A stretch of 64,000 nucleotides of DNA from an uncultured Oscillospiraceae bacterium (GTDB taxonomy: Bacteria > Bacillota > Clostridia > Oscillospirales > Ruminococcaceae), in contig CAJTQM010000001.1 in the NCBI GenBank assembly GCA_910578255.1, positions 62,001 to 126,000 of the forward strand. The letters run 5' to 3'. Below, one piece after another: positions 8,530 through 15,726 of this stretch (its first letter is position 1; each line of letters begins with the position of its first letter). The notes under the pieces are model-generated. The model was not told the origin of the DNA. It did no database searches and was given only the letters and a program-made list of their open reading frames with translations. The translations under genes were made by a program, and so were the position numbers.

Positions 8530-8557
8530 TTATGCGAGACTTATGCGAACGCATAAG
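8530..8557 (+). repeat. Operator-like palindrome with an extra half-site in the sortase leader
   Basis: CTTATGCG, two bases, CGCATAAG (8540-8557), with a further TTATGCG copy at 8530. The direct half-sites are spaced 11 bp apart, one helical turn. This could bind a regulator or form an RNA hairpin 29 nt before the start codon. Confidence 0.5.
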
Positions 8558-8585
8558 AGGAATACACAAAAAAGGGGATGCGTAC

Positions 8586-10877
8586 ATGCTTCCAAACCAT
8601 AGAAAACCTTACAGCAGAACCCAAAAGGCGCCGGCCCGGTCTGCTGCGTATTCTGCCGGCCCGGCGGCGCCGGCGCCCCGGCGGAAAAAGAAAATCCCCT
8701 GGTACAAAAAGCTTCTTCGCATGATGGTGCCGACCAAAAAGGACAGCACGATAGATAAGGCCCGCAAGATCATTTTCGATCTGGCGATTTTGGTCTTCAT
8801 CGGCTCGTGTACCTACCTGGTCAGCTATTACGGCGAATCGGACCGCAACGCCAAGTTTTACGACGGCGTTGCTGGCATGCTGGGCAAGGGCGAGGTCAGC
8901 GAGAATTATCCCCGGGCCTATCTGACCAAATTCGCCTCCCTGTGGGAGATGAACGAGGATATCGTCGGGTGGCTTTCCATCGACGGGACAAAGGTCAATT
9001 ACCCGGTGGTTCAAAGCGACGATAACGAATACTATCTGCACAAGGACTTTTCCAAGGCGGACAACAAGCACGGCATCCCCTTTGCCGACTGCCGGGTGGA
9101 CATTTCCCTCCCCAGCACCAACATCCCCATTTACAGCCACAATATGAAGGATGGGCAGATGTTCGGCGAACTGATCAATTACCAGGACTTAAACTACTAT
9201 AAGCAGCATCCGGTGATTAATTTCGACAGCCTCTACGAAGAGGGAAAATACAAGATCGTGGCCATGTTTATCGCCTCGACCCTACCGGAGCACGCGCCCA
9301 ACTTCGAATACCACAACTTTATCCAGGCCAATTCTGACGAAGAGCTGATGAATTTTGCCAACGAGGTTCTCTCCCGTTCGCTGATCGTCACCGGCGTGGA
9401 TATTCAGCCGGGCGACCAGCTGATCACCCTTTCTACCTGTACCTACGATTTTAAAGAGGCCCGCTTTGCCATGGTGGCCCGACGGGTGCGGGAGGGCGAA
9501 TCGGAGACGGTGGACACCTCCACCGCCCACATTAACCCCAATCCGGTGATGCCCAAGGCCTGGTACGAAGCCAAAAAGATCGCCGCGCTGGTGGCCGGTG
9601 TCTCCCTCTCCCCGGAGAATCTGAACCTGAAGCCGGGCGAAACCGCCACCCTGACCGCCACGGTGCTGCCCAATACGGCGGTTAACCGCAACGTCCGCTG
9701 GGATTCCAGCGACTCGTCGGTGGCCAGCGTGGACCAGACCGGTACCGTCACCGCCCACCGCAGCGGTACGGCGGTGATTACCGTCACCACCGAAGAAAGC
9801 AGCTTTACCGCCTCCGCCACCGTAACGGTAGGCGCCGGACCCATTACGTCCATGTATTTTGCCAGCGAAGGAATCAGCGTCCAGGCGGGCGGCGGCGCGG
9901 ATCTTGCCAGTCTGCTGGTGGTGGAGCCGGAGGGGGCCAATCTGGATGAGTTGCAGTGGTCCTCCAGCGACCCGTCGGTGGCCAGCGTTTCCGGCGGAGG
10001 TGTAACCGGCAAAAAGATGGGCACCGCGACCATTACCGTCACCGCGCCCAGCGGCGCTTCCGCGTCCATCACCGTGCAGGTGGGCAGTTATGTGCCTATT
10101 GATTACATGAGCATTGCGGGCAGCGGCACGGTCACCGTCGGCGGCAGCACCAGCTTAAGCTTGGTCATCAACCCGGACAACGCCACCAACCGGAACGTGG
10201 AGTGGTCGACCGACCGCGCCGGCGGCAAGATCATCTCTTTAAGCGGAAGCGGCACCTCTGCTACTGTCACCGGCAAAAAACCGGGCACCGCGAAGGTTAC
10301 GGCCACCATCAACGACAACGGTCAGGTTCAAGAGGCGTCTATCACTATTACCGTCACCGACAAGGCGGTTGCTCCCTCCGAGTTGGAATTTGTGGACGGC
10401 AACGGCAACCCGGTAGAAGGGTATAATATTGCTGTCGGCAATGGAGACAGTTTGCTCAAATATCTGCGGGTTGATCCCGTCGGCGCCGATACGAGCCAAC
10501 TGGTTTGGTCCTCCTCCGACGAGGATGTGGCGACCGTTGAGGGCGGGCACCTGCAGGGCCTTACCGATGGGGTGGTAACCATTACGGTCAAAACATCCGA
10601 CGGCAGTGTTGTCAAAAAAGTGCAGGTCACCGTCGGCAATGGAAATACGGTAAAGCCGTCCAGTAAGCCTTCCAGTAGCAGTTCTGTCCCGGAGCAGTCC
10701 TCTTCCTCGAAAGCGGATGAACAGTCCTCCTCCGTTCCGGAGCAATCCTCATCTAAAGCGGAGGACCCCAATCCGCCGGAGGAAACCCCCGATCCTGATA
10801 CCCCCGACCCGGAGAATCCCGGCGGTGAGGGCGAAGGAGAAGGCGGCGAAGAGCCGCCAGCCAATATCTGGGGTTAG
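8586..10877 (+). CDS. Class B sortase fused to four Big2 Ig-like domains
   Basis: A 763-residue surface protein. Residues 1-60 are basic and cytoplasmic and 61-81 form one membrane helix. Residues ~85-305 are a class B sortase transpeptidase with His185 (YSHNMKDG), Cys285 (TLSTCTYD) and Arg293 (EARFAMVARR). Then follow four bacterial Ig-like (Big2) repeats at roughly 339-418, 420-500, 501-596 and 597-690, each with WSSSD..VASV and G.ATITV patterns. A Ser/Pro/Glu-rich tail (about 690-763) resembles a wall-spanning linker. Sortases normally end at the catalytic domain, so this one may be held in the wall by its own tail. No LPXTG-type substrate is adjacent. RBS AAAAGGGG precedes the ATG at 8586; the ATG at 8532 has none. 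Confidence 0.9.
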   Translation: MLPNHRKPYSRTQKAPARSAAYSAGPAAPAPRRKKKIPWYKKLLRMMVPTKKDSTIDKARKIIFDLAILVFIGSCTYLVSYYGESDRNAKFYDGVAGMLGKGEVSENYPRAYLTKFASLWEMNEDIVGWLSIDGTKVNYPVVQSDDNEYYLHKDFSKADNKHGIPFADCRVDISLPSTNIPIYSHNMKDGQMFGELINYQDLNYYKQHPVINFDSLYEEGKYKIVAMFIASTLPEHAPNFEYHNFIQANSDEELMNFANEVLSRSLIVTGVDIQPGDQLITLSTCTYDFKEARFAMVARRVREGESETVDTSTAHINPNPVMPKAWYEAKKIAALVAGVSLSPENLNLKPGETATLTATVLPNTAVNRNVRWDSSDSSVASVDQTGTVTAHRSGTAVITVTTEESSFTASATVTVGAGPITSMYFASEGISVQAGGGADLASLLVVEPEGANLDELQWSSSDPSVASVSGGGVTGKKMGTATITVTAPSGASASITVQVGSYVPIDYMSIAGSGTVTVGGSTSLSLVINPDNATNRNVEWSTDRAGGKIISLSGSGTSATVTGKKPGTAKVTATINDNGQVQEASITITVTDKAVAPSELEFVDGNGNPVEGYNIAVGNGDSLLKYLRVDPVGADTSQLVWSSSDEDVATVEGGHLQGLTDGVVTITVKTSDGSVVKKVQVTVGNGNTVKPSSKPSSSSSVPEQSSSSKADEQSSSVPEQSSSKAEDPNPPEETPDPDTPDPENPGGEGEGEGGEEPPANIWG

Positions 10878-10918
10878 CGTGTTGTGTTTAACAGTGTGGC
10901 AAAATGCAATTGAATCGA

Positions 10919-10953
10919 AAACCCCCGGCGCAAAATCGCGCCGGGGGTTTTTC
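10919..10953. terminator. Bidirectional terminator between convergent genes
   Basis: AACCCCCGGCGC / GCGCCGGGGGTT stem with A and T runs on the two sides, serving the sortase gene (+) and the leftward gene at 10967-11470. Confidence 0.9.
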
Positions 10954-10966
10954 TGGCTGTTTCGAC

Positions 10967-11470
10967 TTATGTCCGGCTCTTTTTGGGCCGGGGCGGCAGC
11001 TTACCGCCGCTGGGAGCGCTTGCTCCCGGCTTTGGGTGGTCGGGACGGTGGTTGGACCTGTTTCCGCCAGGACCCGCCTTTTTGGCTTCTGCGGCTTTTG
11101 CCCCGCCGGCCGGCGTCCGCCCCTTCTTTTGGACCGGCGGCAGATTTTTGGACCGGTCAAAAAACAGCGGGGTCCAGCCCAGCAGTTCGCCGTCGCCGTA
11201 TTCCCCGTCCGGCCGAACCAAAACCTGGACCACCTCCGCCCAACGCTCTTTGGGATTGCCCAGGGTGTGGTACTTTCCCTCGCCGGCAACGGCCAGCGTC
11301 ACCCCGTTGTCCAGCTGCACCCGGGTGTTCCCCAGCTCCATGCCGTCGACAATCCGGATTTTTCGCGGGTCCACCTCCCGCTCTTCGCCGGTAAAGCAGT
11401 CGATTACAACCGTCTTTTTGACCGTCTTTTGACCGGCGCCATTTCTTGGTTGGGAAGAATTCTTTTTCAT
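10967..11470 (-). CDS. Unknown protein with basic disordered tail
   Basis: A 167-residue protein I do not recognise. The N-terminus is short and basic. The middle (about 20-105) looks folded, with TVVIDCFTGEEREVDPRKIRIVDGMELGNTR and later RWAEVVQVLVRPDGEYGD. The last ~55 residues are Pro/Lys/Gly-rich and probably disordered. No signal peptide or membrane helix. The ATG at 11470 was chosen for its AAGGAG site. A promoter at 11502-11530 (TTGCCA, 17 bp, TATGAT) supports it as a real gene. Confidence 0.65.
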   Translation of the reverse strand: MKKNSSQPRNGAGQKTVKKTVVIDCFTGEEREVDPRKIRIVDGMELGNTRVQLDNGVTLAVAGEGKYHTLGNPKERWAEVVQVLVRPDGEYGDGELLGWTPLFFDRSKNLPPVQKKGRTPAGGAKAAEAKKAGPGGNRSNHRPDHPKPGASAPSGGKLPPRPKKSRT

Positions 11471-11501
11471 TTGTCCCGCGCTCCTTATACTTTCTTTTTC
11501 T

Positions 11502-11530
11502 ATCATACTGCGGAAGAGAAAATTTGGCAA
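11502..11530 (-). promoter_or_regulatory. SigA promoter for 10967-11470
   Basis: On the minus strand, TTGCCA (11530-11525), 17-bp spacer, TATGAT (11507-11502), 32 bp before the start codon. Confidence 0.75.
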
Positions 11531-11580
11531 CCGAAGGTTCGCTGCCGCTTCCGGCTAGGACCCTTGGGTAAGGGGGAAAA

Positions 11581-12183
11581 TCACCGCGCCGCCTTTTCCA
11601 TCCAGCTATCCAAAAAAGCAAGCTGTTCCTTGGTGTGGAACCAATGTTCCCCCTGTTTCAGAACCGTGAGGCCCGCAGGGTGATGGCGGATAAAGTTTTC
11701 GACGGTCTGAAAAGAGACGAGACGGTCGTTTTCCCCATAGAGGATTTCTGTGGGAACCTCCCATACGATAGGGTGTTCCCGGACAAAGCATAGATACTCC
11801 CAGGATAAGGTCTCCCCAAAATCCGTAAGGATTTCCCCCCGCTGGCGCAGTTTCTGTTCCGATACGTTCGCCCAGCCCATCATGTCCTTTATCAGCCGTT
11901 CCATATCCAGCACCGGCGAGATGAACAAGGCTTTTTCTATGGGGCGGTCCTGCAGCGCGAACATGGCAAAGTAGGCACCGATGCTGTTGGCGAGCACGAA
12001 AATACGCCCATATTTCTCCCGCGCCTGATCGTAAGCGGCCCAAATGGGATCCTGCACGGTCCAGGGAGGCCCGTCCCGGTAATCGACCCCAATCATCGCA
12101 AAATCCGGGCAGCTTTTTTGGTATTGCTGGGCCTCCAAGGAATTTCCGCCCTTGCCGTGGATATAAAGCATCGCCTTTTTCAA
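11581..12183 (-). CDS. Small alpha/beta hydrolase
   Basis: A 200-residue alpha/beta hydrolase of unknown substrate. It has the oxyanion-side LYIHGKGG near the N-terminus, the nucleophile elbow LANSIGAY (Ser in N-S-I-G), a late acidic position in LYGENDRLV, and the catalytic His in KQGEHWFHT. Such short proteins act as esterases or carboxylesterase-like enzymes. I chose the TTG start at 12183 because GGAGG lies 7-8 nt upstream. The ATG at 12201 has no site, and the ATG at 12171 sits too far from GGAGG. It is transcribed from the promoter at 12216-12244. Confidence 0.75.
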   Translation of the reverse strand: MKKAMLYIHGKGGNSLEAQQYQKSCPDFAMIGVDYRDGPPWTVQDPIWAAYDQAREKYGRIFVLANSIGAYFAMFALQDRPIEKALFISPVLDMERLIKDMMGWANVSEQKLRQRGEILTDFGETLSWEYLCFVREHPIVWEVPTEILYGENDRLVSFQTVENFIRHHPAGLTVLKQGEHWFHTKEQLAFLDSWMEKAAR

Positions 12184-12215
12184 AAAACCGCCTCCCGTCA
12201 TTCTTTGTCAGGTCC

Positions 12216-12244
12216 ATTGTATCTTCGTTTTTTCAAAATGTCAA
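12216..12244 (-). promoter_or_regulatory. Strong SigA promoter for the hydrolase
   Basis: On the minus strand, TTGACA (12244-12239), 17-bp spacer, TACAAT (12221-12216). Confidence 0.85.
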
Positions 12245-12344
12245 AAATTTTTCAGCTTCCGGCGCCAAAAGCGCAAAATGGACTTTTCTTGCGGGCCGAT
12301 CAATGGTATACTAAAACCAACGATTTACCGCAAGGAGGATTTTT

Positions 12345-13580
12345 ATGACCCCGGTTTTAGACAGATTTTTAAAGTATGTTAGCTTTGATACCCAGTCCGC
12401 TCCCGGTGCGGACTGCTTCCCCAGTACGGAAAAGCAGAAGACGCTGGCCCGGTATCTGGTGGAGGAGCTCAAGGGCATCGGCATTGCCGACGCGGCCATG
12501 GACGAATTCGGTTACGTCACCGGAACACTGCCCTCCAACGTGGACTTTGACGTTCCGGTTTTCGGCTTTATTTCCCATATGGATACCTCTCCAGACATGC
12601 CCGGCAACAACATCAAGCCCCAGGTGATCAAAAACTACGACGGTGGCGACATTGTGTTAAATAAGGAATTGGGCATTGTGCTAAGCCCCAAAAACTTCCC
12701 CAAAATGCTGATGTATAAGGGAAAGGACCTGATCACCACCGACGGCACCACCCTGTTAGGGGCCGACAATAAGGCGGGCGTCACCGCGATTGTGGGGATG
12801 GCGGAGTATCTGCTGGAGCATCCGGAAATAAAACACGGCACCATTAAAATCGGCTTTACGCCGGACGAAGAGGTAGGCACCGGCGTGGACCACTTCGACG
12901 TGGAGAAGTTCGGCGCGCAGTTTGCCTACACGGTGGACGGCGGCACCATCGGCAGCCTGGAGTACGACAACTTCAACGCCTCCTCCGCCAAGGTGCATAT
13001 TAACGGACAGAGCGTTCATCCCGGCTCGGCCAAGGGAAAGCTGGTCAGCGCCCTTTTGGTGGGCATGGAATTTCAGGGGATGCTGCCGGTCTTCGAAAAC
13101 CCCGCCTATACCGAAGGGCACGAGGGCTTCAGCCACCTAGGCTCTATGAAGGGCAATGTGGAAACAGCGGATCTGTCCTACATCCTGCGCGACCATGACT
13201 CGGCCAAGCTGGAAAAGAAGAAGGAGACCTTCCGCAAAATCGCCGCTTACTTAAACGATAAATACGGCGAAAACACCGTTGAGGTGACCATCACCGACTC
13301 CTACCGCAACATGAAAGAGCAGATTCTCAACAACATGTATATTGTAGACGCAGCCAAGGAGGCTATTGAGCGGGTTGGCGTCCAGGTGATCAGCGGTCCG
13401 GTCCGCGGCGGCACCGACGGCGCGCGCCTTTCGTTTATGGGACTGCCCTGCCCCAATCTGGGGGCGGCCAGCCACAGCGCCCATGGAAAATATGAATACA
13501 CCTGCGTACAGGCGATGGAAAAGAATATCGAAATTCTGACCAGCATCGCCACCCGCATTTGTGAAATCCACGCAAAATAA
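12345..13580 (+). CDS. pepT: Peptidase T (tripeptide aminopeptidase)
   Basis: A 411-residue M20 dizinc aminopeptidase releasing the N-terminal residue of tripeptides. Visible metal and catalytic residues are His78 and Asp80 in ISHMDTSPD, Asp141 in GADNKAG, Glu175/Glu176 in TPDEEVGTG, Asp198 in TVDGGTIG, and a late His in NLGAASHSAHGKYE. The PepT-specific TTDGTTLLGADNKAG is intact and length fits. RBS AAGGAGG. A -10 TATACT at 12307 with a weak -35 is likely its promoter, close to the divergent hydrolase promoter. Confidence 0.96.
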   Translation: MTPVLDRFLKYVSFDTQSAPGADCFPSTEKQKTLARYLVEELKGIGIADAAMDEFGYVTGTLPSNVDFDVPVFGFISHMDTSPDMPGNNIKPQVIKNYDGGDIVLNKELGIVLSPKNFPKMLMYKGKDLITTDGTTLLGADNKAGVTAIVGMAEYLLEHPEIKHGTIKIGFTPDEEVGTGVDHFDVEKFGAQFAYTVDGGTIGSLEYDNFNASSAKVHINGQSVHPGSAKGKLVSALLVGMEFQGMLPVFENPAYTEGHEGFSHLGSMKGNVETADLSYILRDHDSAKLEKKKETFRKIAAYLNDKYGENTVEVTITDSYRNMKEQILNNMYIVDAAKEAIERVGVQVISGPVRGGTDGARLSFMGLPCPNLGAASHSAHGKYEYTCVQAMEKNIEILTSIATRICEIHAK

Positions 13581-13596
13581 CCGGCAAAACGCAGGG

Positions 13597-13626
13597 AAAA
13601 AACAGTCTGGAAACGGGCTGTTTTTT
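13597..13626 (+). terminator. Rho-independent terminator of pepT
   Basis: AAAAAACAGTC / GGCTGTTTTTT stem with a T run. Confidence 0.85.
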
Positions 13627-13678
13627 CTTGTTTTTCACCGGCTTTTGCCGGGTCTTTCAATCGCCGGCGGAGATACCC

Positions 13679-13707
13679 TTGACCAACCGCCCAAAGGGCG
13701 GTACAAT
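13679..13707 (+). promoter_or_regulatory. SigA promoter for the cation transporter, spacer filled by a palindrome
   Basis: TTGACC (13679), 17-bp spacer, TACAAT (13702). The spacer is almost entirely the inverted repeat ACCGCCC-AAA-GGGCGGT (13686-13702), a likely operator position. Confidence 0.8.
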
Positions 13708-13741
13708 TTACGGTAAAACAAATGGGAAGGCGGCAAAACGG

Positions 13742-14908
13742 ATGACGGACCTTCTGGTAAGACTTTTTGTAAAGAACGCGGATCAGACAGGGTCCCCCAA
13801 GGTGCGGGAACGGTACGGAATGCTTAGCAGCTGGGTGGCGATTGTCTGCAATCTTCTTTTGTTCACGGCAAAATTCATTCTGGGCATGATTTCCAACTCC
13901 ATCGCCATCACCGGCGACGCGTTTAACAACCTGTCGGACGTGGGCAGCGGCGCGGCGACCTTCATCGGGTTTAAAGCGGCCTCCGTCCCGGCGGACGAGG
14001 ACCATCCCTTTGGGCATGGGCGGATTGAGTACGTCAGCGGACTGGTCATCACCTTTCTGGTGTTTTTGGTGGGGATCGACGTGATCCAAAGCGCCTTTGG
14101 CAAGATCCTGCACCCGGAGCCGGTGGAGTTCAGCGTCTTTGTCATCGCCGGTCTGGCTTTATCCATTCTGGTCAAGCTGTGGATGAGCGCTTTTAACCGC
14201 AAGCTGGATAAAAAAATTGATTCCGGCGCTCTGCGGGCGGCGGCGCAGGACAGTCTGAACGACTGCATTTCCACCGGCGCCACTACCCTGGGAATTTTGA
14301 TCGCCCGATTTTTGCCCTTTTCCATCGACGGATACCTGGGACTGATGGTGGGCGGATTCATCCTCTATTCGGGCTATGGACTGGCCAAGGATACCATCAG
14401 CCCGCTTTTGGGGCAGAAGCCGGACCCGGAACTGGTCCACCGGCTGTACGACATGATTTTGGGCTATCCCGAGATCACCGGCGTACACGATTTGGTCCTG
14501 CACGACTACGGCCCCGGGCGGATGATGGGCAGCGCCCATGTGGAGGTATCCCGCACCATCGACGTGATGCAGGCCCACGACGCGATCGACAACGCGGAAA
14601 AGCATGTACAGGCGGTTTTGCATATGCCGTTTGTGCTGCATTACGATCCCATTGCCGACGACTGCGAGGAGACGATCGCCATGCGCAAAAGGGTTGAGGA
14701 GATCGCCTCCCAGGTAAACCGGGAAATGACCATCCACGATTTTCGGATGGTGCCGGGTCCCACCCACACCAATCTGATTTTCGATTTGGTGGTCCCTCAG
14801 GGGGAGAACCGGAAAAATGGGGAACTGAAAAAGGAGATCGACAGCCGTCTGCAAGGAGAAAAGGAAACCTACTTTACAGTGATTACCTTTGACCGTAATT
14901 ATATTTAA
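13742..14908 (+). CDS. Cation diffusion facilitator family transporter
   Basis: A 388-residue CDF/ZntB-like divalent metal exporter exchanging metal for protons. The membrane part (about 25-215) carries the site-A pattern SIAITGDAFNNLSDVGS and, later, AAAQDSLNDCISTGAT (D..N/D metal ligands), with the conserved DEDHPFGHGRIEY loop. The cytosolic dimerisation domain follows, with a longer than usual C-terminal extension (about 310-388), known in part of the family. Substrate (Zn, Mn or Fe) cannot be told from sequence. The ATG at 13742 follows GGGAAGG; an upstream ATG at 13628 would read through the promoter. Confidence 0.92.
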   Translation: MTDLLVRLFVKNADQTGSPKVRERYGMLSSWVAIVCNLLLFTAKFILGMISNSIAITGDAFNNLSDVGSGAATFIGFKAASVPADEDHPFGHGRIEYVSGLVITFLVFLVGIDVIQSAFGKILHPEPVEFSVFVIAGLALSILVKLWMSAFNRKLDKKIDSGALRAAAQDSLNDCISTGATTLGILIARFLPFSIDGYLGLMVGGFILYSGYGLAKDTISPLLGQKPDPELVHRLYDMILGYPEITGVHDLVLHDYGPGRMMGSAHVEVSRTIDVMQAHDAIDNAEKHVQAVLHMPFVLHYDPIADDCEETIAMRKRVEEIASQVNREMTIHDFRMVPGPTHTNLIFDLVVPQGENRKNGELKKEIDSRLQGEKETYFTVITFDRNYI

Positions 14909-14940
14909 GGCGGACCTTTTGGCGCGCCGTATAACCGTAT

Positions 14941-14973
14941 AAAAACGCCGGTAAGATTTTTTGCCGGCGTTTT
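14941..14973. terminator. Bidirectional terminator
   Basis: CGCCGG / CCGGCG stem flanked by A and T runs on both strands. It ends the cation transporter gene and could end a leftward transcript from 15312. Confidence 0.8.
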
Positions 14974-15024
14974 GCCGCTTGTTTGGGGCCGGGATTTTCT
15001 GTGATACCGGCCTTGGCGACGCAG

Positions 15025-15059
15025 CAAACCGCCTTTGGATACTGTCCAAAGGCGGTTTG
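15025..15059. repeat. Long perfect inverted repeat
   Basis: Fifteen-bp perfect arms (CAAACCGCCTTTGGA and its complement, 15025-15039 and 15045-15059) around TACTG. There is no clear T run on either side, so it is not an ordinary terminator. Confidence 0.75.
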
Positions 15060-15214
15060 TGCAAATTGCGGACCATCCATCCGGGAAGGGGCTGTTGGGA
15101 AAAGCGCCATCCCCAAAAAGGCGGCCATGCCCGCCGGTGAAGCCGGCGTTTTATAAAAGAAAACAGCCGCCGGCCTGAACAGCACCGGCAGGCGTGCAAT
15201 TTCGAAAAAATCAA

Positions 15215-15262
15215 GACGCAAAGGGAAAAAAGAGGCGCAGGGACGGTTCTCTTTTTGCGTCC
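15215..15262. repeat. REP-like partial inverted repeat
   Basis: GACGCAAA...AAAAAGAG pairs imperfectly with CTCTTTTTGCGTC around AGGGACGGTT. GGGACGGTTCT-type elements recur in many Clostridia genomes (from memory), so this may be a dispersed repeat. Confidence 0.4.
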
Positions 15263-15318
15263 GGCGCGACAGTTCGCTTCCGCCCCCAATTTTTATAAAA
15301 AAACGCATTTTCTCTCTT

Positions 15319-15347
15319 ATTATAGTAAAGATATTTACTAAAAGCAA
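15319..15347 (-). promoter_or_regulatory. Leftward promoter under the double dyad
   Basis: On the minus strand, TTGCTT (15347-15342), 17-bp spacer, TATAAT (15324-15319). One dyad fills the spacer and the -35 sits in the loop between the dyads, ideal for repression. Confidence 0.6.
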
Positions 15348-15366
15348 TAGTAAATATCTTTACTAT
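15322..15366. repeat. Two operator-like dyads forming a 19-bp inverted repeat
   Basis: Perfect arms ATAGTAAAGATATTTACTA (15322-15340) and its complement (15348-15366) with a 7-bp centre. Each arm is itself a dyad TAGTAAA-N4-TTTACTA (15323-15340 and 15348-15365), centres 25 bp apart. It lies 35 bp before the XRE gene. Confidence 0.85.
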
Positions 15367-15400
15367 GCTAACATTTTGAAAAAGAATGTTGGTGAGAGAA

Positions 15401-15637
15401 ATGTCTTCTTATATGCAGCGTCTGCGCAACCTGCGGGAGGATCATGACCTGACCCAGGCGCAGGTGGCGAAGGTTTTGGGAACCTCCCAGACCATGTATG
15501 CCCGCTATGAAAGAGGGGCCAGCGAACTGCCCATCCGGCACCTGATCGCCTTATGCCGCCATTACCAGGTTTCGGCGGACTTTGTGCTGGGGCTGAAGCC
15601 GCCTGAGAACCGTTTGGGTCAAAAGCGCGGGGGATAA
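15401..15637 (+). CDS. Small XRE family transcriptional regulator
   Basis: A 78-residue Cro/C1-type HTH protein with little beyond the DNA-binding domain: LRNLREDHDLTQAQVAKVLGT, SQTMYARYERGASELPIRHLIALCRHYQVSADFVLGL. The last ~12 residues are basic. Such minimal regulators often repress their own and a divergent promoter, and the paired TAGTAAA dyads directly upstream fit autoregulation (inference). The ATG at 15401 has GGTGAG at fair distance; ATG 15386 in frame is possible but lacks a site. Confidence 0.85.
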   Translation: MSSYMQRLRNLREDHDLTQAQVAKVLGTSQTMYARYERGASELPIRHLIALCRHYQVSADFVLGLKPPENRLGQKRGG

Positions 15638-15673
15638 GTCCTGCGGGGAAGAGCCGCCAGGTCCTGGCGAGGG

Positions 15674-15714
15674 GAAAAAGAATCCCCGGGGAAGGAGCGT
15701 CCTTCTCCGGGGGA
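15674..15714 (-). terminator. Terminator of the iscS-iscU-mnmA operon
   Basis: On the minus strand, a CCCCGG...CCGGGG stem extended by AAGGA/TCCTT arms is followed by ATTCTTTTTC. Confidence 0.75.
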
Positions 15715-15726
15715 GAGAGTTGGCGG

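Larger units (their letters stand above)
14909..15400. other. Gene-free interval with repeats and a leftward promoter
   Basis: No convincing gene. It holds a bidirectional terminator (14941), a 15-bp-arm hairpin (15025-15059), a REP-like GGGACGGTTCTC element (15215-15262), and the double dyad before the XRE gene (15322-15366). A minus-strand promoter at 15347-15319 could make a ~370-nt leftward RNA ending at the 14941 terminator. The minus frame there reads through that terminator and lacks an RBS, so I do not call it coding. Confidence 0.6.

Noticed and set aside
14883..15347. Minus-strand frame of 154 residues left of the XRE gene
   Set aside because: Starts inside the promoter repeat, has no ribosome binding site, and reads through a strong terminator into the cation transporter gene.
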